Assembly (NCBI GenBank): GCA_015062085.1
Contig: SUVI01000097.1
Location: 1 to 16,110 of the forward strand
Origin: Planctomycetaceae bacterium
GTDB taxonomy: Bacteria; Planctomycetota; Planctomycetia; Pirellulales; Thermoguttaceae
Direction: 5' to 3'
DNA: 16,110 nucleotides
The position numbers and the translations under genes were made by a program. The notes beneath the pieces are model-generated. The model was not told where the DNA came from. It saw only the letters and a program-made list of their open reading frames with translations, and did not search any database. Shown one piece after another: positions 1-6,931 of the stretch. Position 1 is the first letter of the stretch; every line of letters starts with the position of its first letter.

Positions 1-263
1 TCAAGGTCGTGAACAATCAGCGCGAAGATGCCGTCATGAACGTGAAGCTCAACGACGTGAAGGTCCTTTCCGCGAAAGCTCTGACCGTTACGCCGGATCT
101 GGCTGAGGGCGAAAATGCCGACGCGAAGCTCCTGAAACGCAACACTCTTGCCGATCCGAACGCCATCACGCCGAAGCCGCTTGCCGTCAAATGCAGCGGA
201 AACCAGCTGAGCGTCCTCCTGCCGTCGCTTTCTGCCACGGTGATCGAGGTAAGCGTCGAGTAA
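1..263 (+). CDS. C-terminal end of a probable GH51 alpha-L-arabinofuranosidase (5' end outside window)
   Basis: The reading frame is open from the window edge (in-frame codons from base 3, KVVNNQRED) to a TAA at 261-263, so the gene starts upstream; the GTG at base 9 is only an internal codon. The visible ~87 residues look like the C-terminal beta-sandwich of GH51 arabinofuranosidases: a 'KVVN' strand, a segment resembling 'L(T)..D..A.N', then 'NTLADPNAITPK' and a last strand 'LLPSLSATVIEV', which matches the family's usual 'N..(D/N)P.AV.P...LPA.S.TV' ending. GH51 enzymes remove terminal arabinofuranosyl groups from arabinan, arabinoxylan or arabino-oligosaccharides. The catalytic barrel with its two glutamates is not in the window, so activity cannot be judged. 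Placement 140 bp before araD on the same strand supports the call. A different glycosidase with a similar C-terminal sandwich is the main alternative. Confidence 0.68.
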   Translation, partial: KVVNNQREDAVMNVKLNDVKVLSAKALTVTPDLAEGENADAKLLKRNTLADPNAITPKPLAVKCSGNQLSVLLPSLSATVIEVSVE

Positions 264-403
264 GTTTCAGTTTCATTTCCGAGATCTCGGCAGTTCGTTG
301 AGAGAAAAGGAAGTCTGGCCTTTTCGGTTTCCGGAAAAATCAGACTTTCAAGACGGGCTGCCGCAGTCTGTTTTCATTTTAAAAGTTTTCCTTGGAGAAA
401 CGT
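264..403 (+). promoter_or_regulatory. GH51-araD gap with long hairpin and palindrome
   Basis: The 140-bp gap holds a 12-bp perfect palindrome (CCGAGATCTCGG, 279-290) and a larger imperfect hairpin at 311-347. The outer arms of the hairpin are AAGTCTG (311-317) and CAGACTT (341-347); the inner arms are TTTTCGG (321-327) and CCGGAAAA (331-338), with one bulge. A small CTGCCGCAG hairpin and a T-rich stretch (372-388) follow. It could end most GH51 transcripts, protect an mRNA end, or attenuate read-through into araDB. I see no convincing sigma70 promoter here, so partial read-through from the arabinofuranosidase gene is a reasonable source of araDB transcription. Confidence 0.4.
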
Positions 404-1135
404 ATGAATATTCCGCAGCTGAAAGAAGCTGTCTGCGCCGCCAATCTTGATCTGGTCCGTCATGGTCTGGTGACGCTGACGTGGGGAAATGCCGGAGAAT
501 GGACTGACGATGGAGACGCGCTGGTCATCAAACCGAGCGGCGTCCCGTACGAAAAACTCACGCCGCGTGAAATGGTGGTCGTTGCCCCCGATGGTACGAT
601 TCTGGAAGGAGAGAATCAGCCGTCCTCAGACACACCGACCTATCTTGAGGTCTACGCCTTTTTTCGCGAAAAGTTCCCTTCACTTCGGGGAATGGTCCAC
701 ACGCACAGCACGTCGGCAACGGCGTGGGCACAGGCGCGGTGCGAAATTCCGTGTCTCGGCACGACGCACGCAGACCACTTTTTCGGTTCCGTTCCGGTCA
801 CGCGGCCTCTGACGGAAGAGGAAGTCCGTGAAGCGTATGAGCGCAACACCGGGAAGGTCATCGTGGAGCGATTTTCCGCACACGGACTGGACCCGGAGGC
901 GATCCCCGGAGTTTTGGCGGCCGGACACGCTCCGTTTACCTGGGGAAATTCCGCATCGAAAGCCGTGCAGAACGCAGTCGCATTGGAAGCAGTGGCGGAA
1001 ATGGCACTCAAAACGTTCCAAATCGCGCAGGCGTTTCCGATGCTGGAATCGTATGTTTTGGAAAAACACTATTCGAGAAAGCACGGCCCGAATGCCTACT
1101 ACGGCCAAAAAGTGAACACAGAGAACAGGGAGTAG
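404..1135 (+). CDS. araD: L-ribulose-5-phosphate 4-epimerase
   Basis: This 243-residue class II aldolase-fold enzyme interconverts L-ribulose-5-phosphate and D-xylulose-5-phosphate, the last step of arabinose entry into the pentose phosphate pathway, in the cytoplasm. Visible AraD signatures are TLTWGN near residue 24, the phosphate-binding KPSG (43-46) and PSSDTP (73-78, with D76), the zinc ligands H99 and H101 in MVHTHS, GTTHADHFF (119-127, with D124), the third zinc ligand H175 in AAGHAPFTWG, and the C-terminal KHYSRKHG..AYYGQ with catalytic Tyr Y233. Length matches the family. The frame also opens at a TTG (392), but GGAG at 394-397 sits 6 nt before ATG 404, so 404 is the start. The stop lies 6 nt before araB, so the two form an operon. 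One oddity: the usual GNVS after TW is GNAG here. Confidence 0.96.
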   Translation: MNIPQLKEAVCAANLDLVRHGLVTLTWGNAGEWTDDGDALVIKPSGVPYEKLTPREMVVVAPDGTILEGENQPSSDTPTYLEVYAFFREKFPSLRGMVHTHSTSATAWAQARCEIPCLGTTHADHFFGSVPVTRPLTEEEVREAYERNTGKVIVERFSAHGLDPEAIPGVLAAGHAPFTWGNSASKAVQNAVALEAVAEMALKTFQIAQAFPMLESYVLEKHYSRKHGPNAYYGQKVNTENRE

Positions 1136-1141
1136 ATCCAC

Positions 1142-2812
1142 ATGAAAGAAAATCGCTTTTCCATCGGCGTTGATTACGGGACGAACAGTGTCCGCGCCGT
1201 CATTGCCCGACTCTCAGACGGTAAGATCGTGAGTGAGTCGGTCTTCAACTATCCTTCAGGGACCGCCGGGATCCTGCTGGACCCGCGCGATCCGAATCTT
1301 GCGCGTCAGAACCCGGCAGACTATCTTAAGGGATTCCTCACGTCAGTCGGAAATGCCGTGCGTCAGGCGAAAGAGCAGACTCCCGGTTTCTCGGCCGAAA
1401 ATATCGTCGGGATCGGAGTCGACACGACGGGAAGTACGCCGATCCCGGTCGACGCGGAGGGAACGCCGCTGGCGATGAAGCCGGAATTCAAGGACGACCT
1501 CGCCGCGCAGGCCTGGCTTTGGAAGGATCACACGTCGGTCGAAGAAGCGCAGGAGATCACCGATTGGGCGAAAGCGCGTCCGGAGGGATTTCTCGCGAAA
1601 TGCGGGGGAACGTACTCCAGCGAATGGTATTGGGCCAAGATCCTTCACTGTGTCCGCACGTCGCCGAACGTGGCGGAAGCGGCTGCGTCGTGGATCGAGC
1701 TGGCGGACTTCATTCCTGCGTGGCTGACTGGGAATCTGGATCCCGAAACGATGCCGCGCGGGATCTGCGCTGCCGGTCACAAAGCGCTTTACCATGAACA
1801 GTGGGGCGGTCTGCCGTCCGAAGAGGCTCTGCGGTCGCTCGACGAACGGCTCGTGCGTTTCCGTTACTCGACGAAGGCTGTACCGGTCGATCACGCCGCT
1901 GGAACGCTGACTGCCGAGATCGCGGAGAAGACGGGACTTCCGGCAGGGATCCCCGTCGCAGTCGGAGCGTTTGACTGTCACCTTGGCGCCATCGGATCCG
2001 GAGTCAGACCTGGTACGCTCGTGAAGACCATCGGCACGAGTACCTGCGACATCATGGTCTCGCCTCTTTCCCAACCCATCGCGGACATTCCCGGCCTCTG
2101 CGGGATCGTTCCAGAATCCGTCCTCCCCGGAATGTACGGTCTGGAAGCCGGTCAGTCGGCCGTCGGCGACATTTTCAACTGGTTCGTCAAACACGTCGTT
2201 TCCGGTGATGATTCCGCACACGCGGCACTGACCGAAGAAGCGCAGAAACTCAAACCCGGCGCGTCGGGACTTCTCGCGCTCGATTGGAACAATGGAAATC
2301 GGACCGTCCTGGTCGACCAGAATCTTACCGGTCTGATCCTCGGACAGACGCTCCACACGACCGCGGCGGAGATCTACCGCGCACTGATCGAAGCGACGGC
2401 ATTTGGCGCACTGACTATTATCAACCGGTTTGTCGAGTACGGCATCGAGGTAAAAGAGGTCGTCTGCTGCGGCGGGATCGCGGAGAAAAACGCGTTGGTG
2501 ATGCAGATCTATGCCGACATTTTCGACCGGCCTGTCAAAGTCAGCCGGTGTTCGCAGACGTGTGCGCTTGGTTCCGCAATCGCAGGAGCGGTCGTTGGCG
2601 GTGCGTATGGAGACTTCGCGACCGCGGCGGACCAAATGACGGGCGTGAAGGAGAAGATCTACGTTCCGGATCCTGGATCGGCTTCCGTATACCGCCGGCT
2701 TTACGCGCTTTACGTTCAGCTTCACGACGCGTTTGGAAAAACGGGCAAAGATCCGTCACTTGAAAACGTGATGAAAGACTTGATCGCCATTCGGCAGGAA
2801 TGCCGCCGATAA
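1142..2812 (+). CDS. araB: L-ribulokinase
   Basis: A 556-residue FGGY-family kinase that phosphorylates L-ribulose at C5 using ATP, the middle step of the AraA-AraB-AraD pathway. Seen in order: the N-terminal phosphate loop DYGTNSVRA (11-19); GVDTTGSTPIPVD (92-104), matching the ribulokinase GVDFT(G/A)ST signature; GAFDCHLGAIGSG (275-287), with D278 as the likely catalytic base; the second phosphate motif KTIGTSTCD (295-303); GLEAGQSA (333-340), a ribulokinase hallmark; and the adenosine motif CCGGIAEKN (442-450). Length is normal for AraB. A purine-rich GGGAG (1128-1132) that overlaps the araD stop gives the ribosome site, 9 nt before the ATG. Translation is probably coupled to araD. No intrinsic terminator follows directly; the next structure is the repeat element from 2879. 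Confidence 0.97.
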   Translation: MKENRFSIGVDYGTNSVRAVIARLSDGKIVSESVFNYPSGTAGILLDPRDPNLARQNPADYLKGFLTSVGNAVRQAKEQTPGFSAENIVGIGVDTTGSTPIPVDAEGTPLAMKPEFKDDLAAQAWLWKDHTSVEEAQEITDWAKARPEGFLAKCGGTYSSEWYWAKILHCVRTSPNVAEAAASWIELADFIPAWLTGNLDPETMPRGICAAGHKALYHEQWGGLPSEEALRSLDERLVRFRYSTKAVPVDHAAGTLTAEIAEKTGLPAGIPVAVGAFDCHLGAIGSGVRPGTLVKTIGTSTCDIMVSPLSQPIADIPGLCGIVPESVLPGMYGLEAGQSAVGDIFNWFVKHVVSGDDSAHAALTEEAQKLKPGASGLLALDWNNGNRTVLVDQNLTGLILGQTLHTTAAEIYRALIEATAFGALTIINRFVEYGIEVKEVVCCGGIAEKNALVMQIYADIFDRPVKVSRCSQTCALGSAIAGAVVGGAYGDFATAADQMTGVKEKIYVPDPGSASVYRRLYALYVQLHDAFGKTGKDPSLENVMKDLIAIRQECRR

Positions 2813-2886
2813 AACAGAAAGTCAAGATCTTAAAACGTTCGTTCCTAAGAGAGGGCCCAACAGAGTGAGGCGGTAGATTTGGAGTG

Positions 2887-2915
2887 CGGAGATACAGTCG
2901 GATGCGCATTTGCCG
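2887..2915 (+). repeat. Palindromic repeat unit 1
   Basis: A 29-nt unit with CGG-AGATACAG at its left and CATTTGCCG at its right. It is flanked by TTGGAGTG on the left and TGTGGGAGTGGA on the right. Its own arms pair poorly (only CGG with CCG), so it is the most degenerate copy. Confidence 0.65.
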
Positions 2916-2974
2916 TGTGGGAGTGGAAAAAAATTGGAATTTCGGCCGAAGGGCTGACGCAAAACGTCCACTCC

Positions 2975-3004
2975 CGGCGAATGTGCTGTCGCGCTGTATC
3001 GCCG
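2975..3004 (-). repeat. Palindromic repeat unit 2
   Basis: Read on the - strand it starts CGGCGATACAG and ends CATTCGCCG. The ends CGGCGA (2975-2980) and TCGCCG (2999-3004) form a perfect 6-bp stem on either strand. GGAGTGGA follows directly on the - strand, as it does beyond unit 1. Confidence 0.7.
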
Positions 3005-3013
3005 AATGTAAAA

Positions 3014-3046
3014 GCGGCAATGGTCACTGCGTGACTGTATTGCCGC
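3014..3046 (-). terminator. Repeat unit 3, likely terminator of the kinase gene
   Basis: This is the best-folded unit. The outer stem is GCGGCAAT (3014-3021) with ATTGCCGC (3039-3046), and the inner stem is GTCAC (3023-3027) with GTGAC (3031-3035) around a 3-nt loop. On the - strand it starts 21 nt after the kinase stop codon and is followed by CTTTTA, so it has the shape of an intrinsic terminator with a short U tract. Termination by a repeat unit is inferred from position. Confidence 0.55.
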
Positions 3047-3067
3047 ACTCCAATTGGGGCGCTGCGC

Positions 3068-5176
3068 TTACTTGCCTGAAGCTGGACTGGCCAAAACTGG
3101 GCGGAAGCCAAGGTTGGAGTTCCGAGCGTCCGGCGAATTCCTGCCCCGGTTCGCGGAGCGACAGCTCTGGGCGCAGTAGTACCAGCTGCCCCCGCGGGAG
3201 ACTCGCTTGTAGCCGCTGTCCTCGTTGCACGGGTCGCTCGTTGGCGACGTAGAGTATGAATCGTACCTGTCCTGGCACCACTCCAACACATTACCGTGCA
3301 TGTCGTAAAGACCCCACGCATTCGGCTTCTTTTGGCCTACTGGATGAGTTTCATCTCCGCTGTTGGAATCGTACCAGCCCATCTCATCAAGGTTACCAGC
3401 ATGCGCGCCCGTCGTGCCCGCACGACACGCATACTCCCACTGCGCCTCCGTCGGAAGACTCACTGTCAGGCCAAGTTTGCTAGAAAGTTTACGGCAAAAG
3501 GACTGGCAGTCGTCCCAACTCACATAGTACATCGGATTCTGCGGACCTTCACCGTACAAATAAGACATATAGGTTCCTTTTTGAGCCTGTGTCTGAATGC
3601 TCGTCCCCATCACGCTCTGCCACATCGCCTGCGTCACTTCCGTCTCAAGCATCCAGAAACCACGCGTAAGCGTCACGCTGTGCTGCGTTTCGTCATAGGA
3701 TTTCCAAGTAATGTTTACAGCATCCCACTCCGATTTAGAACTCCCCATCAGGAACGACCCCGGAGGACACCAGCGGAAAGCGTACTCGATGCCGTCGACG
3801 GTCTTCACCATGCGCTCGCCAGGTTTGCGAACGGCAGGTTCCGGCGGTACGGGCGGCGGATCCGGTTCGGAAGTTTTCGGCTTACTTTTCGCTGTTTTTT
3901 TAGCCTTCTTTTCCGCCTCTTTTGCCCGCTTTTCAGCCTCCGCCTTTTCCTGCGCTTCTTTCTCTGCCTTCGCGAGTGCCGCGGCCTCGGCCTTTCGGCT
4001 GGCTTCCGCGTCCGCTTCTGCTTTCAGGCGGGCAGCTTCGGCTTTGCGGAGCTGTTCTTCCATCGACGTGATCTCCGGCTCCGGAATGTTTCCATTTTCA
4101 GGCGTTTCTCCGCTTCTGCTGATGAATATCAGCCCCGCAAAAAGAGCAAGAAGGAGAAACACAGCGACACCCAAATGCGAGGCTTTGGTTTTCGGGACCG
4201 ATTTCGGAGCAGGTTCAGGAAGCGGTGTGGTCAGGGCGTCGATGAACTCCGCGCACGACTCAAATCGGTCTTTCGGCTCGTACGCCAACGCACGGAGGAA
4301 CGTGGGTTTAAGGGACTCCGAGACTGGGGTGAGGGAGTTTTGCGGGAACTTTTTATTCGCGGAAAGTTTTTCCGCAGTGTCCGCATCGAACGGGAAATGG
4401 CCAGTCAGGAGCCTGAAGGCGGTGACGGCAAGGGCGTACTGGTCTGTGCGTGCGTCTTGCGGTCTTCCGTAGTGCTGCTCCGGAGGCATGAAGATCGGCG
4501 TGCCGGACTTTCGGCGGTTTTGAGCCGGGTCGGAAGTGTTTACGGCCTGCGCGATGCCGAAATCGATGAGCCACGGCTCGGCATCAGCGTTCTGCGAGCT
4601 GAAAATAATGTTCTGCGGTTTCACGTCGCGGTGGATGATATTTTGGCGGTGCATCGAGTCCAGCGCCGACGCGATCTTCTTAAGAATGTGCTCGACCGTC
4701 TGCATCGGAAGTCCGTTTTCGTGTCCGGGCTGATGCTTAAACCACTGTTCGAGCGTCTCTCCCTCTGCGTATCGCATGACGAGAACGTGTCTGAAATTGG
4801 GATCTGCAAAACGGTTCAGAAGCGGGCAGATGTTCGTGTCATGCAGATTTTTCGTGAGGTCGAAAACATCCAGAACATTCTGAATCGCCTTCTTGTCATT
4901 GATCAGCTCTTTGCTCAGAATCTTACACACGACGGACTGCTTCTTCTTCCCGTCTTCGTCCAGCCAGTCCGCGAGCCACGTGACGCCCATCCCTCCTTTT
5001 CCGAGCATCTTCACGAGGCGAAACTCTTCATGTTCTCCCAGCAGATACCCAGGCTGCAGTTTCTCAAACTGCTTCTCATCGACGTTTTTCTCACCATGCT
5101 CACTCTGCCTGGCGGTCAGTTTCCCGTTTTTCTCGTTCTTTGTGAATGTATCCCGCGAAGTTGGATCCTGCGACAT
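3068..5176 (-). CDS. Membrane Ser/Thr protein kinase fused to an FGE/SUMF1-type domain
   Basis: A 702-residue protein. An N-terminal Hanks-type kinase domain spans roughly 50-318: glycine loop GKGGMG (59-64), ATP lysine K85 in VVCKIL, catalytic HRDVKPQN (182-189), DFG (205-207) and a PPEQ activation segment end (231-234). One membrane helix lies at 335-352, then an Ala/Glu/Lys-rich coiled coil (~372-430), a Pro-rich hinge (433-449) and an FGE-sulfatase-type domain (~453-702) with WCPPGSFLMGS, LPTEAQWEYACRAGT, DMHGNVLEWCQDRY and the closing RGGSW..CRSANRGRNSPD..LGFRPV. The kinase would face the cytoplasm and the FGE-like part the periplasm. All main kinase catalytic residues are present. Start: ATG 5176 follows AGAGGA at 7-8 nt; a 23-residue longer frame would begin upstream of the predicted transcription start. 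The substrate is unknown, and a link to arabinose is only positional. Confidence 0.92.
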   Translation of the reverse strand: MSQDPTSRDTFTKNEKNGKLTARQSEHGEKNVDEKQFEKLQPGYLLGEHEEFRLVKMLGKGGMGVTWLADWLDEDGKKKQSVVCKILSKELINDKKAIQNVLDVFDLTKNLHDTNICPLLNRFADPNFRHVLVMRYAEGETLEQWFKHQPGHENGLPMQTVEHILKKIASALDSMHRQNIIHRDVKPQNIIFSSQNADAEPWLIDFGIAQAVNTSDPAQNRRKSGTPIFMPPEQHYGRPQDARTDQYALAVTAFRLLTGHFPFDADTAEKLSANKKFPQNSLTPVSESLKPTFLRALAYEPKDRFESCAEFIDALTTPLPEPAPKSVPKTKASHLGVAVFLLLALFAGLIFISRSGETPENGNIPEPEITSMEEQLRKAEAARLKAEADAEASRKAEAAALAKAEKEAQEKAEAEKRAKEAEKKAKKTAKSKPKTSEPDPPPVPPEPAVRKPGERMVKTVDGIEYAFRWCPPGSFLMGSSKSEWDAVNITWKSYDETQHSVTLTRGFWMLETEVTQAMWQSVMGTSIQTQAQKGTYMSYLYGEGPQNPMYYVSWDDCQSFCRKLSSKLGLTVSLPTEAQWEYACRAGTTGAHAGNLDEMGWYDSNSGDETHPVGQKKPNAWGLYDMHGNVLEWCQDRYDSYSTSPTSDPCNEDSGYKRVSRGGSWYYCAQSCRSANRGRNSPDARNSNLGFRPVLASPASGK

Positions 5177-5217
5177 TTTTGTGTTCCTCTTTAAAATAAA
5201 CAAAAAATCACGATTTG

Positions 5218-5245
5218 ATTTTACCAGATTTTTAGAAAAAGTCAA
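5218..5245 (-). promoter_or_regulatory. Sigma70-type promoter of the kinase gene
   Basis: On the - strand, TTGACT (5240-5245) and TAAAAT (5218-5223) are separated by 16 bp in an AT-rich context. The expected transcription start near 5211 leaves a leader of about 35 nt containing AGAGGA before ATG 5176. This suggests the kinase gene can be expressed independently of araA upstream. Confidence 0.6.
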
Positions 5246-5320
5246 GAAGATAAAATGCTTGAAAAAGAGAAAAGTTTGGGAAGAGAGAAGAGAAAAGGCC
5301 TATCTACACTTGAAAGCACC

Positions 5321-5344
5321 CGCTCCCCGCGAATGAAGGGAGCG
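5321..5344 (-). terminator. Hairpin after araA
   Basis: CGCTCCC (5321-5327) and GGGAGCG (5338-5344) form a perfect 7-bp GC-rich stem with a 10-nt loop, about 20 nt beyond the araA stop on the - strand. No direct U run follows, only GGTGCTTTC, so it may be a weak terminator or an mRNA 3'-end stabiliser that separates araA from the kinase gene. Confidence 0.45.
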
Positions 5345-5364
5345 AGCGAAATGTCTTGAAAAAC

Positions 5365-6864
5365 TTAGAAATTTCTTCCGAAACCGTAGAAGATCTCATT
5401 CAGGCGAAGCGTTTCCTTGAAACGGGATAGCGTCGTCATTTCGTCAATGACGAGAAGCTCCATCTCCGCCATTTCCGCGTAGTCTTCCAGCTGGTCGAGC
5501 GTCAGATCGAACGTGAACGCACTGTGATGCGTCCCTCCCGCAAGCATCCATGCTGCCGCGCCGACGGCAAGGTCAGGCTCCGGTTTCCAGAACGCACGGG
5601 CAACAGGGAGTTTGGGAAGGTCGGCTTCCGGCTGAAGACAGTCAACTTTGGCCGCGATCATGCGGAAACGATTTCCGAGATCCACGACCGTTGCGGCGAT
5701 CCCCTTCCCGGAGTGTGCCGTGAAGACGAGCCGAGCCGGTGGATTCTTGCCGCCGATGCCGAGGGGGTGGACTTCCAGACGCGGTTTTTCGGTGGAAATG
5801 GCGGGAGAAACTTCCAGCATGTGCGCCTGAAGGATCGCGCCGTCGTTCCGAAAATGCAGAACGTAGTCTTCCATGAAAGAGGACCCGCCTTTCTGTCCCG
5901 CGCCCATGACCGAGAAAAGACGGGTCAGCGCGGCGGTCTTCCAGTCGCCTTCCGCTCCGAATCCGATCCCCTCTGCCATCAGACGCTGAGACGCTAGCCC
6001 CGGAAGCTGATCCAGACCGTGAAGCGCGTCGAAATTGGTCGTGAAGGCATTTGCGTTCTTTTCCTTGAGCATCATGCGCAGCGCAAGCTCTTCGCGAGCC
6101 GCCTCACGTACCTGACGCCAGGCGTTTTCGTCGTTTCGAAGCTCTCCGGAGACCTCGTAGAGCGTTTCGTATTCCTCGAGCAGGGCAGCGATCTGTGCGT
6201 CAGTGACGGAATCCTGCATTTCCGCGAGGTCTCCGACCGGGCAGTAGTCCACGTGGTAGCCGAGACGGATCTCCGCTTCCACTTTGTCGCCGTCCGTCAC
6301 GGCCACGTTGTTCATGTTGTCGCCGAAACGCACGATACGGAGCGACTGCTGGTCTGCCCACGCGGCACAGACGCGCATCCAGTCGGAGATCTGCGAACGG
6401 ACGGTCTCATCTTCCCAGAATCCGACGACGATCCTGCGATTTTTACGCAGACGTGAGACGATGTGCGCAAATTCGCGGTCTCCGTGGGCACTCTGATTCA
6501 GATTCATGTAGTCCATGTCGATCGAGTCCCACGGTATTTCGCGCTGAAACTGCGTGTGGAGATGGAGTAGCGGCTTGCGGAAAGCCTGGAGACCGCGGAT
6601 CCACATTTTTGCGGGTGAAAACGTGTGCATCCACGTAATGACTCCAGCACATTCGTCGGAGTTTTCCGCCTCACGGAAGAGCCGGGTGACTTCCTCCGCC
6701 GAGTTGACTGTTCCGCGGTAAACGATCTTCAAAGGAAGTCCGCCACGGTTCAGACCGGAGATCATCGTTTCGGAATGTTCGTTGACCTGACGCACCGTCT
6801 CGCCTCCGTAAAGAAGCTGCGCACCGGTCACGAACCAGATCTTGCTTTTTGAATAAATTTCCAT
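5365..6864 (-). CDS. araA: L-arabinose isomerase
   Basis: A 499-residue cytoplasmic isomerase (Mn2+-dependent in the family) that converts L-arabinose to L-ribulose, the first step of the pathway. The N-terminus reads IWFVTGAQLLYG, equivalent to E. coli AraA's VWFVIGSQHLYG. Other family landmarks are ITWMHTFSPAKMWI (76-89), HLHTQFQREIPW (101-112), MDYMNLNQSAHGDRE (117-131), and the metal site residues E305 (GFGAEGDWKTAA), E332 (SFMEDYVLHF), H348 (LQAHMLEVSP) and H446/H447 (GGTHHSAF). Length equals that of typical AraA. It lies 67 nt downstream of the symporter gene on the same strand, so co-transcription is likely. The ATG at 6864 lacks a clear Shine-Dalgarno sequence (bases just upstream read CAGACCTAGT), unlike neighbouring genes. 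The gene points towards araDB and is not part of that operon. Confidence 0.97.
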   Translation of the reverse strand: MEIYSKSKIWFVTGAQLLYGGETVRQVNEHSETMISGLNRGGLPLKIVYRGTVNSAEEVTRLFREAENSDECAGVITWMHTFSPAKMWIRGLQAFRKPLLHLHTQFQREIPWDSIDMDYMNLNQSAHGDREFAHIVSRLRKNRRIVVGFWEDETVRSQISDWMRVCAAWADQQSLRIVRFGDNMNNVAVTDGDKVEAEIRLGYHVDYCPVGDLAEMQDSVTDAQIAALLEEYETLYEVSGELRNDENAWRQVREAAREELALRMMLKEKNANAFTTNFDALHGLDQLPGLASQRLMAEGIGFGAEGDWKTAALTRLFSVMGAGQKGGSSFMEDYVLHFRNDGAILQAHMLEVSPAISTEKPRLEVHPLGIGGKNPPARLVFTAHSGKGIAATVVDLGNRFRMIAAKVDCLQPEADLPKLPVARAFWKPEPDLAVGAAAWMLAGGTHHSAFTFDLTLDQLEDYAEMAEMELLVIDEMTTLSRFKETLRLNEIFYGFGRNF

Positions 6865-6931
6865 ACTAGGTCTGATTTTTGATTAAAGGATCTGATGGAT
6901 ATTCAGTTCATGAAAAGGTTTTCACGAAAAC

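Larger units (their letters stand above)
2879..3053. repeat. Three-unit palindromic repeat element between convergent genes
   Basis: The gap between araB and the kinase gene holds three related ~30-nt units in mixed orientation. All fit CGG(C)RATACAG, 8-10 variable bases, CATT(Y)GCCG. Unit 1 (2887-2915) is on the + strand; units 2 (2975-3004) and 3 (3014-3046) are on the - strand. The whole array is bounded by TTGGAGTG (2879-2886) and its inverse CACTCCAA (3046-3053). A second inverted pair is GGGAGTGGA (2919-2927) with TCCACTCCC (2967-2975). The 21-nt outer arms (2879-2899 and 3033-3053) match at 19 positions. The central spacer contains the palindrome TTCGGCCGAA (2941-2950). It is not coding. 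It resembles REP/MITE-like dispersed elements in design, but I do not recognise the family. Confidence 0.75.

Noticed and set aside
1343..2725. 460-residue open frame on the - strand
   Set aside because: It is antisense to araB and Arg/Asp-rich without recognisable motifs; a product of codon bias in the real gene.
2879..3053. CRISPR-like array
   Set aside because: Only three units, in mixed orientation, with palindromic ends, variable centres and irregular spacing; no cas gene nearby.
2845..3321. Small ORFs on both strands across the araB-kinase gap
   Set aside because: They run through the palindromic repeats and into the kinase gene in the wrong frame; no supported start or domain.
3296..5194. 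632-residue open frame on the + strand
   Set aside because: It is exactly antisense to the kinase-FGE gene, whose motifs are unmistakable. The translation is Arg/Phe/Leu-rich with no domain, no ribosome site or promoter.
5177..5245. 23-residue N-terminal extension of the kinase
   Set aside because: ATG 5245 overlaps the -35 box of a good promoter whose transcript starts near 5211, and AGAGGA supports ATG 5176.
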